From Cyanomargarita calcarea GSE-NOS-MK-12-04C (lineage in GTDB: Bacteria; Cyanobacteriota; Cyanobacteriia; Cyanobacteriales; Nostocaceae): a DNA stretch of 64,000 bases. Shown here piece by piece: positions 27,328-35,751 of this stretch. Below the pieces are notes generated by a model, which had not been told where the DNA came from, made no database searches, and saw nothing but the letters and a program-made list of their open reading frames with translations. The translations under genes and the position numbers were made by a program. The stretch lies in assembly GCA_019359595.1 (NCBI GenBank), contig JAHHGZ010000004.1, forward strand, positions 220,999 to 284,998, read 5' to 3'. Positions within the stretch are counted from its first letter, which is position 1, and every line of letters starts with the position of its first letter.

Positions 27328-27570
27328 ATGGCTACAAATACAGGGAACGGTAATTCTCAACCGATTAGCAACCTAGAATACGACTTCATCACCGTGTTGC
27401 ATAACAAGGCTGAAGCAGTTAAAGCTTATGAAAGTTACATTCAAGACGCACAGCAAGCAGGTTCTCAACCTTGTGTGGAATTGTTTCAGAAGTTGCGGCA
27501 ATCTGATATGCAGCAAGCCCAAGAAATCCGTCACCATCTTCAGCAAGTAATGCAGCACGGGAAGATGTAA
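27328..27570 (+). CDS. small conserved hypothetical protein, 80 residues
   Basis: An 80-residue, probably all-helical protein. A short polar N-terminus is followed by LEYDFITVLHNKAEAVKAYE and LFQKLRQSDMQQAQEIRHHL, two amphipathic helices with conserved-looking His and Glu. The layout resembles half a ferritin-like four-helix bundle, so it may dimerise. Function unknown. A strong terminator containing HIP1-like sequence follows 11 bp after the stop, and a clean start context supports it as a real gene. Confidence 0.7.
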   Translation: MATNTGNGNSQPISNLEYDFITVLHNKAEAVKAYESYIQDAQQAGSQPCVELFQKLRQSDMQQAQEIRHHLQQVMQHGKM

Positions 27571-27580
27571 TCTTTTCACA

Positions 27581-27618
27581 AAGAGCGATCGTCTAGGAGA
27601 TAGGCGATCGCTCTTTTT
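27581..27618 (+). terminator. rho-independent terminator with HIP1-like stem
   Basis: AAGAGCGATCG (27581-27591) pairs with CGATCGCTCTT (27605-27615), followed by a T-run. It ends the 80-residue gene. Confidence 0.85.
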
Positions 27619-27639
27619 GCAGATTGTATTTACCTTCTT

Positions 27640-28334
27640 ATTCTTCGATTGATTGACTTATATTGTGCGCCTTGCGTATAAATCACATATCTATAATTTT
27701 ATAAGTTATGAAAAATACAATAAAATAGCAGCATTATTTCTAGTCCATTAAAATGGACATCTTGCACCAATGTCAGGAAGCCCAGAGATAAATTACGGGC
27801 TGAAAGCTTAAACCCATTAAAATGGGTTAAAAACTTTACCCAGTAAGATGACCGCTTACTTTCGTTTTAAACCCGTTCGCGCAGCGTCCCGAAAGGATAA
27901 TTTATTTCAGGGCATTATTTCGGGCTTCCACTCGAATGGTGCATTCCGGTCAGCCTAGTAGCGGGCGCGGCCATCGCGGAGCGTAAAATATGAAAAAAAC
28001 ACATTTTTTTCGCAACCCTTGCTATATATGGATTGTTGAATGTGTTTGTTAGGAGTTAAAATGGACTTGTGCGACTCATCAGGGACTTATAGTCTAAGAG
28101 CGGGTAGAGACGTTAATCGATTTCCCTGGGTAATAGTAGTGACGATTTTGACATTTTTGTCGAGGTATAAGATATCACTTGATGATACATCCTTGTTTTT
28201 TTGAATTCGTTGTCTATAACCAACATTTCTGCCAACTCCTGTGGGTTAATGCTTGTGAATTTATATAAAAGGATGGTTTATAAAGTGCCTCGAAACCGCG
28301 CCATAATATAACCACAAGCGCTTCAAACTTTGAT
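27640..28334. repeat. spacer with nested palindromic repeats
   Basis: Non-coding. AACCCATTAAAATGGGTT near 27811 is a perfect palindrome. AGCCCAGAGATAAATTACGGGCT lies near 27779, and GGGCATTATTTCGGGCTTCC-type copies near 27930 echo it. A piece with CGCGCAGCGTCCCGAAAGG near 27877-27895 is a common cyanobacterial intergenic motif. It looks like a decayed repeat cluster, with the promoter of the following pair after about 28200. Confidence 0.5.
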
Positions 28335-28652
28335 ATGACAGAAGTATCGCAACCACGACGCACCCGCATTCTACCCCCGCGAATTGCGGCTTCATCAGAA
28401 AAAAACCGCCGACAGGAAGAACGCGATGCCTTAGCAGCTAAATGTCGTGTTGTTTTCGAGGGCTTGCGTCCGCATCTGATTGAATCACATTTTAATTGGC
28501 ATATTGCGATTGACCCGGACAGCGAAAATTATCTTATTGACCCAACATTAAAAGGCATAACGGAAAAAATCAGCGATGCCTATGGCAACTCTAACGAGGT
28601 AAAACTCACCATATATAGGCTAAATGACACAGGAAGCTGTGGCACAATATGA
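28335..28652 (+). CDS. conserved hypothetical protein upstream of a retropepsin-like protease
   Basis: A 105-residue basic protein. The first 30 residues are Arg/Pro-rich (RRTRILPPRIAASSEKNRRQ). The remainder has an alpha/beta pattern (CRVVFEGLRPHLIESHFNWH, then IAIDPDSENYLIDPTL). I do not recognise the family. Its stop overlaps the start of the next gene in an ATGA junction, so the two are translationally coupled and probably work as a pair, for example as adaptor/inhibitor and protease. That role is inference from layout only. Confidence 0.72.
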   Translation: MTEVSQPRRTRILPPRIAASSEKNRRQEERDALAAKCRVVFEGLRPHLIESHFNWHIAIDPDSENYLIDPTLKGITEKISDAYGNSNEVKLTIYRLNDTGSCGTI

Positions 28653-29029
28653 TTTCAGGAAATTTTGGTGACAATGGGGAGTTGTACTTTGAAATTCAGC
28701 TTGTTGGCACCAATGGTGAGGAATTTTCCATCGAAGCTTTACTCGACACCGGGTTTACGGACGGATGGTTAACCATCAATACTCAAGACTTGGATGCTGT
28801 AGGATGGTCATTACTTATCGCTCAGGTTGAAATGCGGACAGCGCGAGGGGACGCACGGTTAAATATTCATAAAGGGAAAGTCATAATTGATGGCACTGAA
28901 GTTATAGTTCCCGTCCATGTTGGTGATGATATACCCGATACCTTAATTGGTTCCTTGTGGTTAGATATCATGCAACTGGTTGTTAACAAACCAAAAGGGA
29001 TATTGACACTTGAAATTATGAATGAGTAA
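28649..29029 (+). CDS. retropepsin-like aspartic protease (clan AA)
   Basis: A 126-residue single-domain protein. FSIEALLDTGFTDGWLTI (about residues 25-42) contains the DTG active site with the flanking hydrophobic positions of pepsin-like clan AA proteases. The second half has VPVHVGDDIPDTLIGSLWLD, matching the Ile/Leu-G-x-x-x-L end of retropepsin-like domains. One DTG per chain means it would act as a homodimer. No signal peptide. It is coupled to the upstream gene by an ATGA overlap. Substrate unknown; the canonical DTGA/S is DTGF here, a mild deviation. Confidence 0.78.
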   Translation: MISGNFGDNGELYFEIQLVGTNGEEFSIEALLDTGFTDGWLTINTQDLDAVGWSLLIAQVEMRTARGDARLNIHKGKVIIDGTEVIVPVHVGDDIPDTLIGSLWLDIMQLVVNKPKGILTLEIMNE

Positions 29030-29106
29030 TAACTGGAGTTTACGCTAAAACACGCGATCGCCCTGACTTCTCAATTAGCTTTCCACTCCCAATCAATAAA
29101 ACAATA

Positions 29107-29133
29107 CCCCTCTCCAAAGTTTTCAGAGAGGGG
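29107..29133. terminator. bidirectional hairpin between convergent genes
   Basis: CCCCTCTC (29107-29114) pairs with GAGAGGGG (29126-29133). It lies between the convergent ends of the retropepsin-like gene and ndhJ. Confidence 0.6.
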
Positions 29134-29163
29134 CACATACTGAGATTAAGCACTCAGCAAAAT

Positions 29164-29667
29164 TTAATGAGCGTCTTGTAACTCATAAAAATCAGGGGAG
29201 ATATAATCCTTACGCAAAGGAAAACCCACCCAATCTTCTGGCATCAAAATCCGCTTTAAATTCGGGTGTCCTTCGTAGACAATACCGAACATATCGAAAG
29301 ATTCTCGCTCCTGCCAGTCAACAGCTTTCCAAATCCAGTACACAGAAGGGACTCTGGGATTTTCTCTTGGAAGGAAAACTTTAACACGTACTTCCTCGGG
29401 TTTATCAGCATTATCACTGACTTTCACCAAATGATACATGCTGACTAACTCTTGACCTGGACCTAGGTCAATGCCGCATTGACACTGAAGATAGTTAAAC
29501 CCGTAAGCATATAACGCCGTGCAAATTGGCAGAAGAAAATCAGCATCAACCTTGATAATCTCTACACCGTTGGCATCACGTTCTAGAGACTCATGGGCAA
29601 AGTCATTTTCCTTCAGCCACCCGGAAACCTTACCCGCTTCGACTAACTGAGATTGTTCATCAGCCAC
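29164..29667 (-). CDS. ndhJ: NDH-1 subunit J
   Basis: A 167-residue NdhJ (NuoC/30-kDa type), a peripheral-arm subunit of the thylakoid NDH-1 complex used in respiration and cyclic electron flow. The signature [20 protein letters not shown] followed by [13 protein letters not shown] is the complete 30-kDa motif. Length is normal. It is the last gene of ndhC-K-J. Its start overlaps the end of ndhK by 8 bp. Confidence 0.97.
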   Translation of the reverse strand: MADEQSQLVEAGKVSGWLKENDFAHESLERDANGVEIIKVDADFLLPICTALYAYGFNYLQCQCGIDLGPGQELVSMYHLVKVSDNADKPEEVRVKVFLPRENPRVPSVYWIWKAVDWQERESFDMFGIVYEGHPNLKRILMPEDWVGFPLRKDYISPDFYELQDAH

Positions 29668-30391
29668 GCTTTATTTCCTCCTTTTCTGCCTGAGTCAGCA
29701 ACCCTGGAGGTATTGGCATTCCAATCGCTTCTGTCAATTCCTTCGGCGGTACTTGACGAGCTTCTGACTGCATATACTTACCAGTGAGAATCTCTGCCAC
29801 TGGCTTGAGATTGTGGGTTGTGCTGTAGTAGCGGTGAGTCTGCTTAATCTTAGACCGCTCTTGCATCGAATCGTCAGCAATCTTCTTGCGCAACTTAATA
29901 ATCGCGTCCATAATCGCTTCTGGACGGGGAGGGCAACCGGGGAGGTAAACATCCACCGGAATTAATTTATCAACTCCGCGCACTGCTGTGGGAGAATCAA
30001 CACTGAACATCCCGCCAGTAATCGTACAAGCACCCATCGCAATTACATACTTGGGTTCTGGCATTTGTTCGTAAAGACGCACCAATTGCGGTGCCATCTT
30101 CATGGTGATTGTACCTGCAGTGATGATTAAATCAGCTTGACGAGGGCTAGAACGGGGAATTAGACCATAACGGTCGAAGTCAAACCGGGAGCCAATCATC
30201 GCGGCAAACTCAATAAAGCAGCAAGCCGTACCGAATAGCAAGGGCCATAAACTCGAAAGCCGCGCCCAGTTATAAAGGTCGTCAACGGTGGTCAGAATCA
30301 CATTTTCTGACAATTCTTGGGTGACAGTAGGACGCCCAACCGGATTGAGGAGGCGTTCTTTCTGTTGCTCTAAATTAGTATCTAAGACCAT
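29660..30391 (-). CDS. ndhK: NDH-1 subunit K
   Basis: A 243-residue NdhK (NuoB/20-kDa type), which binds iron-sulfur cluster N2. The cluster cysteines are visible in [10 protein letters not shown] (tandem Cys), [10 protein letters not shown] and [10 protein letters not shown]. The C-terminal extension after about residue 200 ([18 protein letters not shown]) is typical of cyanobacterial NdhK. It overlaps ndhC by 10 bp and ndhJ by 8 bp, so the three are translationally coupled. Confidence 0.97.
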   Translation of the reverse strand: MVLDTNLEQQKERLLNPVGRPTVTQELSENVILTTVDDLYNWARLSSLWPLLFGTACCFIEFAAMIGSRFDFDRYGLIPRSSPRQADLIITAGTITMKMAPQLVRLYEQMPEPKYVIAMGACTITGGMFSVDSPTAVRGVDKLIPVDVYLPGCPPRPEAIMDAIIKLRKKIADDSMQERSKIKQTHRYYSTTHNLKPVAEILTGKYMQSEARQVPPKELTEAIGMPIPPGLLTQAEKEEIKRG

Positions 30392-30744
30392 TCCAAAGCT
30401 CCTTTACGCCATGCATAAACTAGGGCAACTACAAGAATTGCGATAAAAATTAGCGCTTCGATAAATGCCAATAACCCTAGACGGTGGAAAGCAACCGCCC
30501 AAGGATACAAAAATACAGTCTCCACATCAAACACTACGAAGACCAGCGCAAACATGTAGTAGCGGATGTTGAATTGAATCCAGGCTCCGCCAGTGGGTTC
30601 CACGCCGCATTCGTAAGTGGTGCGCCGTTCTGGATAACGACCAACTGGTCGTAGGAGTTTGGACGCTGAAAGAGCTAATGCCGGTACTAGGCTACAGACA
30701 ATGAAGAAGCCTAGAAGATACTCGTAACCGCTGAGGACAAACAC
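30382..30744 (-). CDS. ndhC: NDH-1 subunit 3 (NdhC)
   Basis: A 120-residue three-helix membrane subunit of NDH-1. Helices are [39 protein letters not shown] and [18 protein letters not shown]. The loop [15 protein letters not shown] and the [12 protein letters not shown] motif are family hallmarks. It is the first gene of the leftward operon. The IS607-type element lies upstream within its promoter side, about 150 bp away. Confidence 0.97.
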   Translation of the reverse strand: MFVLSGYEYLLGFFIVCSLVPALALSASKLLRPVGRYPERRTTYECGVEPTGGAWIQFNIRYYMFALVFVVFDVETVFLYPWAVAFHRLGLLAFIEALIFIAILVVALVYAWRKGALEWS

Positions 30745-30945
30745 AATGAATATCTACCGCTTATGGTGTATTTTGCTTTCTTACCTTCTTTTCTTTTACA
30801 TTATATCGATTTGGTCTTTCTGAATTCTGCTAAACAGACACCCTTGAGTTATTTGATTCGTTTTTGGTTGTGATAGAAAAGTCTAAGGGTTATTTAAGTA
30901 GTTAGCTTTTTACTAACATTTACTAACATATGCTATGATTTACTC

Positions 30946-31545
30946 ATGTCATACATACCACTCAGAAAAGCAGTCGAATTTTTGGGATTGCACCCAAACA
31001 CGTTGAGAAAGTATGCGGATGAAGGCAAAATCAAAAGCATCAAAAACGAGGCAGGGCAAAGGCTCTATGACGTTAAATCATACACAACAGGTGGCGATAC
31101 AACTCGAACTACCATTATTTGCTACTGCCGAGTCAGTTCCTCTAAACAACGAGACGACCTTGATAGACAAGTCGCCTATATGCAATCCCTCTATCCCAAT
31201 GGAGAAATTATCAGAGACGTTGGCTCAGGAATCAACTTCAAAAGGAAAGGACTGCAAGCCTTATTGGACAGACTTTTGCGCGGGGATAAATTCACGCTTG
31301 TTGTTGCCTGTCGTGACCGAGTCGCAAGATTTGGGTTTGAACTCATACAGTACATGGTCGAACAAAACGGTGGACAGGTCGTGGTGCTTGACAAAACTGT
31401 ATATTGCCCCAACACAGAACTTATTCAGGATTTACTCTCAATCCTTCACGTCTTCAGTTGCCGAATGCACGGACTCAGAAAGTATTCCAAGAAAATCAAG
31501 GAAAATTTATCTGAGATTGAATCCGGAGGAGAAAGCAACAATTAG
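30946..31545 (+). CDS. tnpA: IS607 family serine recombinase (TnpA)
   Basis: A 199-residue recombinase. A MerR-like helix-turn-helix at the N-terminus (YIPLRKAVEFLGLHPNTLRK) is followed by the resolvase catalytic domain with ICYCRVSSSKQRDDLDRQ. The second Ser in SSSKQ is the likely nucleophile. VACRDRVARFGFELIQYMVE supplies the conserved Arg cluster. The reading frame is intact and of normal length, so TnpA may still be active. A second frame (tnpB) overlaps its 3' part. Confidence 0.92.
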   Translation: MSYIPLRKAVEFLGLHPNTLRKYADEGKIKSIKNEAGQRLYDVKSYTTGGDTTRTTIICYCRVSSSKQRDDLDRQVAYMQSLYPNGEIIRDVGSGINFKRKGLQALLDRLLRGDKFTLVVACRDRVARFGFELIQYMVEQNGGQVVVLDKTVYCPNTELIQDLLSILHVFSCRMHGLRKYSKKIKENLSEIESGGESNN

Positions 31546-32643
31546 ATATTGGCTTGGGGTATCAAGGTTTGTTTACAACCGAACTATCGAGATGCTTAAT
31601 TATGGGATAATTAAAGCCAATTGGAAAGCAATCAAAGATGCGTGCAAAGCTGTAATACCAATTCTGTATGAAGATGCACATAATCAAGACCCCCCTGTAG
31701 TCCCCCCTTGGCAAGGGGGGACTACAGGGGGGTAATATATGCAGCTTCACAAAGAAACGGTATAAGCAATGCAAAAAAGAAATGTATTAACGGAGGTGGA
31801 GTTAATAAAGTTAGTTTTAGGTCAAGAAAGAATCCGAAACAATCATGTTATATTCCTAAGTCGGCTGTCACAGAAGTAGGAATTTATCATCCAATATTAG
31901 GCTCCGTTAAATATAACGAACCTTTGCCTTTAGACTTTGGTGACTGTCGATTAGTTAGCGCTTATGGCGACTATTATTTGACTGTTCCTATCAACAGCCT
32001 ACAGTACTAAACCGAGAATCAAGGACGTGTTGTAGCTTTAGACCCTGGCATTAGAACATTTTTAACCTTTTTCTCCGAATCATCTTTTGGTTGGTTGGGT
32101 AAAAACGCTAATACTAAAATCCAGAAACTTTGCTTTAAGTTGGATTTAATAATTAGTGCCATATCTAAAACTAACAAGCAACTAAAAAGAAGACTACAGA
32201 GCGCAGCAAATCGTTTGAGGGCGAAAATAAAAAGTCTTGTAGACGAACTGCACAAAAAAACAGCTAAGTTTTTGCTAGATAATTTTGATGTAATCTTACT
32301 TCCAACTTTTGAAACATCTCAGATGGCTCTTAAAGGGAAGCGTAGAATTAGATCAAAGTCTGTACGCCAAATGCTGACTTTATCTCACTACAAATTCAAA
32401 CAGTTTATCAAACATAAAGCTCTTGAACAAAATAAAGTAGTGTTAGACGTTAACGAAGCGTACACTTCAAAAACAGTAAGCTGGACAGGAGAAATCGTTA
32501 AAATTGGTGGGTCTAAAATCATTAAGTCTCCATCCACTGGTCAAAAAATGGACAGAGACTTGAATGGTGCGCGGGGGATTTTCTTACGTGCATTGGTTGA
32601 TACGCCTTGGTTAAGAGAAAATCTTGACCTATGTATTTGTTAA
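31067..32643 (+). pseudogene. tnpB: TnpB (RuvC-like, IS607/IS605 OrfB) pseudogene
   Basis: The RuvC residues are all still readable: Asp in VALDPGIRTFLTF, Glu in LLPTFETSQM and Asp in DRDLNGARGIF. The N-terminal core starts at about 31476 (SRKIYLRLNPEEKATI). Three lesions are visible. A 110-bp MITE (31656-31765) shifts the frame between KAV and SNAKKKC. A TAA at 32008-32010 splits TVPINSLQY from TENQGRVVALD. The stretch between ANWKAIK and IKDACKAV looks shortened, as though about 25-30 residues had been deleted. The frame is open up to ATG 31067 inside tnpA; whether that long overlap is translated is unclear. Confidence 0.88.
31656..31765. mobile_element. 110-bp MITE inserted in tnpB, with TAA target duplication
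   Basis: The left end TAATACCAATTCTGTATGAA and the complement of the right end TTATACCGTTTCTTTGTGAA form imperfect terminal inverted repeats. Removing 31656-31765 restores GCTGTAAGCAATGC, which encodes the TnpB sequence AVSNA in frame. TAA is duplicated on both sides (31653-31655 and 31763-31765). The centre is a G/C-rich palindrome of two 21-base arms (31690-31710 and 31712-31732). Related right ends occur near 42809-42834 and 58110-58131. Confidence 0.85.
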
Positions 32644-32733
32644 CAGGTGTTGGGAAATGTTAACGAAAAAGTATCGGTTATGTCATAATTTTTAACGTAT
32701 ATTTAATGTTTTCCCTCATACAATGCCTGAGCC

Positions 32734-33066
32734 ATGAGCGAGCAAGCTGTTGAGACTCAATTAGACCGCCACGAGTGTCGTGCCTGCGGTTATGTTTATG
32801 AACCTTCTAAAGGAGACAATAAGCACGATATTCTCCCTGGTACTCCTTTTGGGGAACTACCTATAACTTGGCGCTGTCCTGTTTGTACCGCCAAAAAGGT
32901 TGCTTTTGCCAATATTGGTCCAGAGGGAACCGCTTCCGGCTTTAAAGAAAATTTGGGTTATGGTCTTGGTGTCAATAAGATGACCCCAACACAGAAAAAT
33001 ATCCTGATTTTTGGAGCTTTAGGTCTTGGCTTTTTGTTTTTTCTGAGTCTGTACGGTTTAAATTAA
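32734..33066 (+). CDS. rubA: rubredoxin with C-terminal membrane anchor
   Basis: A 110-residue protein. The iron site is formed by ECRACGYVYEP and WRCPVCTAKK (two CxxC pairs, residues about 17-63). A single C-terminal transmembrane helix (ILIFGALGLGFLFFLSLYGL) anchors it. This is the membrane-bound RubA of oxygenic phototrophs, needed for photosystem assembly. It begins the rubA-ycf48-psbEFLJ cluster, which is conserved in cyanobacteria. Its promoter region borders the IS607 element. Confidence 0.95.
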   Translation: MSEQAVETQLDRHECRACGYVYEPSKGDNKHDILPGTPFGELPITWRCPVCTAKKVAFANIGPEGTASGFKENLGYGLGVNKMTPTQKNILIFGALGLGFLFFLSLYGLN

Positions 33067-33097
33067 TCAACCCTTGACTCAATATCTGGGGAGGAGC

Positions 33098-33155
33098 GGA
33101 GTTAGGAGTTAGGAGTTAGGAGTTAGGAGTTAGGAGTTAGGAGTTAGGAGTTATG
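33098..33155. repeat. (GGAGTTA)8 heptanucleotide array
   Basis: Eight near-perfect copies of GGAGTTA lie 31 bp after the rubA stop, inside the rubA-ycf48 spacer. They are transcribed if the cluster is an operon. Confidence 0.9.
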
Positions 33156-33229
33156 AGTCGTTAATTATACTCAATAGCTCAGACTCTGGACTCAATATAA
33201 ACAAATTCACAAAAAACTAAACAATAGAG

Positions 33230-34255
33230 ATGGGTTCAAAATTTAGAATTTGGCAAAGAATATTTGCCTTAGTTGCAGTCGTTTTTGTATGTGTAAGTTG
33301 TAGTAGGGTTCCTTCAACTGCCGTCAACCCTTGGAAAGTTATTTCTATTCCCACGGAGGCGAAATTACTCGATCTTGCCTTCACTGGTAACCCCCAACAT
33401 GCTTATTTAGTGGGCAGTAACAACACCCTTCTGGAAAGCAATGATGCTGGAGAGACTTGGCAACCAGTAAAATTACAGTTGGATGGCGAGAAGTATCGTT
33501 TTAATACGGTAAGTTTTTCAGGTCAGGAAGGGTGGATTGCTGGAGAACCTGGACTGATGCTGCATACGACTGATGAAGGTCGTTCTTGGTCGCGGATTCC
33601 GTTGAGTGAAAAGTTACCTGGTAGTCCTGTTAGCATTGTGGCGCTGGGACAGAATTCGGCTGAAATGGCTACTGATGTGGGAGCCATTTATAAAACAGCG
33701 GACGGTGGTAAAAATTGGAAAGCGCAGGTAGAAGAAGCCGTTGGTGTGGTTCGTAACATGGAACGTTCTGCCGATGGCAAGTATATTGCAGTTTCGGCAA
33801 AGGGTAACTTCTACTCGACTTGGGAACCGGGATTGAATGCTTGGCAACCCCACAACCGCAACAGTTCTCGGAAAGTAGAAAATATGGGCTTTGCTGAGAA
33901 TGGACAATTGTGGATGCTAGCCCGAGGTGGTCAAGTTCAGTTTAGCGACCCAGCAAACCCCGAAGAATGGCAAAAAGCACAATATCCAGAGGTGTCCACA
34001 AGTTGGGGATTGCTTGATATTGCCTATCGCACACCTGATGAGATTTGGCTAAGTGGCGGTAGTGGTAATTTGCTCCAAAGTAGCGACGGTGGCAAAACTT
34101 GGGAAAAAGACCGTGCAGTTGAAGAAGTCCCTGCAAATTTGTTTAAGATTGTTTTCTTCTCTCCTGAGAACGGATTCATCATTGGCGATCGCAGTGGTGT
34201 GTTGTTGAAATATCAACCTAACGTGGAAGCATCGGCGAAACCGGAATCGGCTTGA
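33230..34255 (+). CDS. ycf48: photosystem II assembly lipoprotein Ycf48 (HCF136)
   Basis: A 341-residue lumenal PSII assembly factor that binds precursor D1. The signal peptide ends in a lipobox (VFVCVSC), so it is likely lipid-anchored. The rest is a seven-bladed propeller with repeated LLESNDAGETWQPVKL, MLHTTDEGRSWSRIPL and LLQSSDGGKTWEKDR motifs. An Arg-rich surface expected for D1 binding cannot be mapped by eye. It is followed 103 bp later by psbE. Confidence 0.95.
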   Translation: MGSKFRIWQRIFALVAVVFVCVSCSRVPSTAVNPWKVISIPTEAKLLDLAFTGNPQHAYLVGSNNTLLESNDAGETWQPVKLQLDGEKYRFNTVSFSGQEGWIAGEPGLMLHTTDEGRSWSRIPLSEKLPGSPVSIVALGQNSAEMATDVGAIYKTADGGKNWKAQVEEAVGVVRNMERSADGKYIAVSAKGNFYSTWEPGLNAWQPHNRNSSRKVENMGFAENGQLWMLARGGQVQFSDPANPEEWQKAQYPEVSTSWGLLDIAYRTPDEIWLSGGSGNLLQSSDGGKTWEKDRAVEEVPANLFKIVFFSPENGFIIGDRSGVLLKYQPNVEASAKPESA

Positions 34256-34358
34256 GTATTCAGAGCCAATTATGAGAAAGAGGTCGCAAGTTGTAACTCT
34301 TTCTAAACTTTGTAGGATAATAAACACATTGACAATGGTAGTTAAGCGAGGAAAGTAA

Positions 34359-34607
34359 ATGGCAGGTACTACTGGAGAACGTCCGTTTGCGGACATTATT
34401 ACCAGCGTTCGTTACTGGGTGATCCACAGCATCACCATCCCGGCATTGTTCATTGCAGGTTGGTTATTTGTACAGACCGGTCTAGCATACGATGTGTTTG
34501 GCACCCCTCGCCCCAATGAGTATTTCACTGAAGTGCGTCAGGAAGTGCCAATTGTGAACAAGCGCTTTGAAGCAAAGCAACAAGTTGAGAAGTTTATCGA
34601 AAAGTAG
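34359..34607 (+). CDS. psbE: cytochrome b559 subunit alpha
   Basis: An 82-residue PSII core subunit. [20 protein letters not shown] contains the heme-ligand His and the single membrane helix. The lumenal C-terminus has [13 protein letters not shown]. First gene of psbE-F-L-J. Confidence 0.98.
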   Translation: MAGTTGERPFADIITSVRYWVIHSITIPALFIAGWLFVQTGLAYDVFGTPRPNEYFTEVRQEVPIVNKRFEAKQQVEKFIEK

Positions 34608-34616
34608 TTTGATATT

Positions 34617-34754
34617 ATGACTAGCGGCAACAACATCAATCAACCAATACAATATCCGATTTTTACGGTTAGATGGCTTGCAGTTCATACCCTGGCTGTG
34701 CCTACCGTATTCTTTTTAGGGGCGATCGCCTCAATGCAATTTATTCAACGTTAG
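34617..34754 (+). CDS. psbF: cytochrome b559 subunit beta
   Basis: A 45-residue subunit found by reading the gap after psb[21 protein letters not shown], then [20 protein letters not shown] and QFIQR. The His in AVHTLAVP is the second axial heme ligand. It starts 9 bp after the psbE stop. Confidence 0.97.
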   Translation: MTSGNNINQPIQYPIFTVRWLAVHTLAVPTVFFLGAIASMQFIQR

Positions 34755-34763
34755 GAGCAAATC

Positions 34764-34883
34764 ATGGATAGATCGCCTAATCCCAATAATCAACCGGTAG
34801 AGTTAAACCGTACTTCGCTATTCTTGGGACTACTGCTGGTATTTGTTCTGGGGATTCTATTTTCCAGTTATTTCTTTAACTAA
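34764..34883 (+). CDS. psbL: photosystem II protein L
   Basis: A 39-residue single-helix PSII subunit reading [20 protein letters not shown], then [28 protein letters not shown] and the SSYFFN end are invariant family marks. It starts 9 bp after psbF, with AGGAGC as ribosome site. Confidence 0.97.
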   Translation: MDRSPNPNNQPVELNRTSLFLGLLLVFVLGILFSSYFFN

Positions 34884-35016
34884 CAACGAACAATTGTTAG
34901 CAACAAATGTTCCCCTGCATTCCTCCCAACACCAAATCTGCATCCGCATGGTGTGGGACCTCTGCCCGGTCTAGTTGAACCTGCGTTAATTTTTTAATTT
35001 TTAGGAGGAGAAAGCT

Positions 35017-35136
35017 GTGTCTGAAAGTGGAAGAATTCCTCTATGGATCGTTGCTACGGTCGTAGGCTTAGGTGTGATTACGGTTGTAGGTATTTTCTTT
35101 TATGGAGCCTACGCTGGAATTGGTTCTTCCATGTAG
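35017..35136 (+). CDS. psbJ: photosystem II protein J
   Basis: A 39-residue single-helix PSII subunit starting with [23 protein letters not shown], then [25 protein letters not shown] and [12 protein letters not shown] are family signatures. AGGAGGAG precedes the start. It lies 133 bp after psbL, an unusually wide gap in this cluster. Confidence 0.97.
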   Translation: MSESGRIPLWIVATVVGLGVITVVGIFFYGAYAGIGSSM

Positions 35137-35200
35137 TATCATGTTGAACCAATTATGATAACGGTAGATTTTCTAACATCCGTTTAAAGATCGCTATTTT

Positions 35201-35233
35201 AAAACCGCCTATTTCTGAGAGATAGGCGGTTTT
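35201..35233 (+). terminator. terminator of the psbEFLJ cluster
   Basis: AAAACCGCCTAT (35201-35212) pairs with ATAGGCGGTTTT (35222-35233), a 12-bp perfect stem with a 9-nt loop, 64 bp after psbJ. Confidence 0.85.
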
Positions 35234-35336
35234 AATTGTTAGTTATTAGCTTTGCCTAGTTCGGTCAAGCGAGAGGCCTAACCTACGGATACGATTTGTC
35301 ACTTATGAGAAATCAAATCAACTTTTGTTGACTGAT

Positions 35337-35447
35337 TTAGGTGATATCATCGGTTTCGATGTATAGCAACATAAACGCCATCGCTACAGCTGGAAAAACA
35401 AGACCAGTTAAGGGAACCAAGATGGAAGGCAAAAATGAAGCTGCCAT
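35337..35447 (-). CDS. psaI: photosystem I subunit VIII
   Basis: A 36-residue single-helix protein, too short for routine ORF lists. It reads [20 protein letters not shown], then [16 protein letters not shown]. The AASFLP start, the P-x-TGLV-x-PA helix core and the FMLLYIE end match PsaI. It is convergent with psbJ beyond the terminator. I know this proximity from other cyanobacterial genomes, which supports the call. Confidence 0.88.
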   Translation of the reverse strand: MAASFLPSILVPLTGLVFPAVAMAFMLLYIETDDIT

Positions 35448-35751
35448 AGTAAGGATTCCTGTTAATTTACAGTAGATTTCAAAACGAGCTTACTGCAAAT
35501 TTCGCCACTATTTTTACAATTCTCAAGATTTTTAACACAGCGAAAAGTTGGTTGATCCACCTGCTGGTGCTTTGAGATATTGGAGGCTGAGGGAGGAAAC
35601 GGAGAATTAGTTAAAATATGCCCCCTGCCCCCAATTCAAAGGGGTGAATAAAATTTAAAGTAAAACATAATACTTCCATATTGGGGGTCACGGAGGCAGG
35701 GAATTTAGGGGGCTGATCTAGAGAAATTGGAAGGACTATTAATGGATCTGT
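35448..35751. repeat. spacer with a dispersed C/G-run repeat
   Basis: GCCCCCTGCCCCCAATTC near 35620, followed by GGGGGTCACGG and TTAGGGGGCTG near 35710, belongs to a repeat type also seen near 40000-40054, 50288-50352 and 58066-58100. The psaI promoter should lie at the left. No gene. Confidence 0.5.

Larger units (their letters stand above)
30890..32690 (+). mobile_element. IS607-type insertion sequence with degenerate tnpB
   Basis: A serine-recombinase tnpA followed by an overlapping RuvC-type tnpB on the same strand is the IS607 layout. The element lies in the divergent spacer between ndhC and rubA. IS607 elements lack inverted repeats and target duplications, so the ends are approximate. 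The left end is probably near the repeats TTTACTAACATTTACTAACA at 30910, and the right end shortly after the tnpB stop at 32643. tnpB is interrupted by a MITE and a stop codon. Confidence 0.85.

Noticed and set aside
33098..33155. Tandem array considered as a CRISPR
   Set aside because: Units are 7 bases without spacers; it is a simple heptanucleotide repeat. No CRISPR array or cas gene was seen anywhere.
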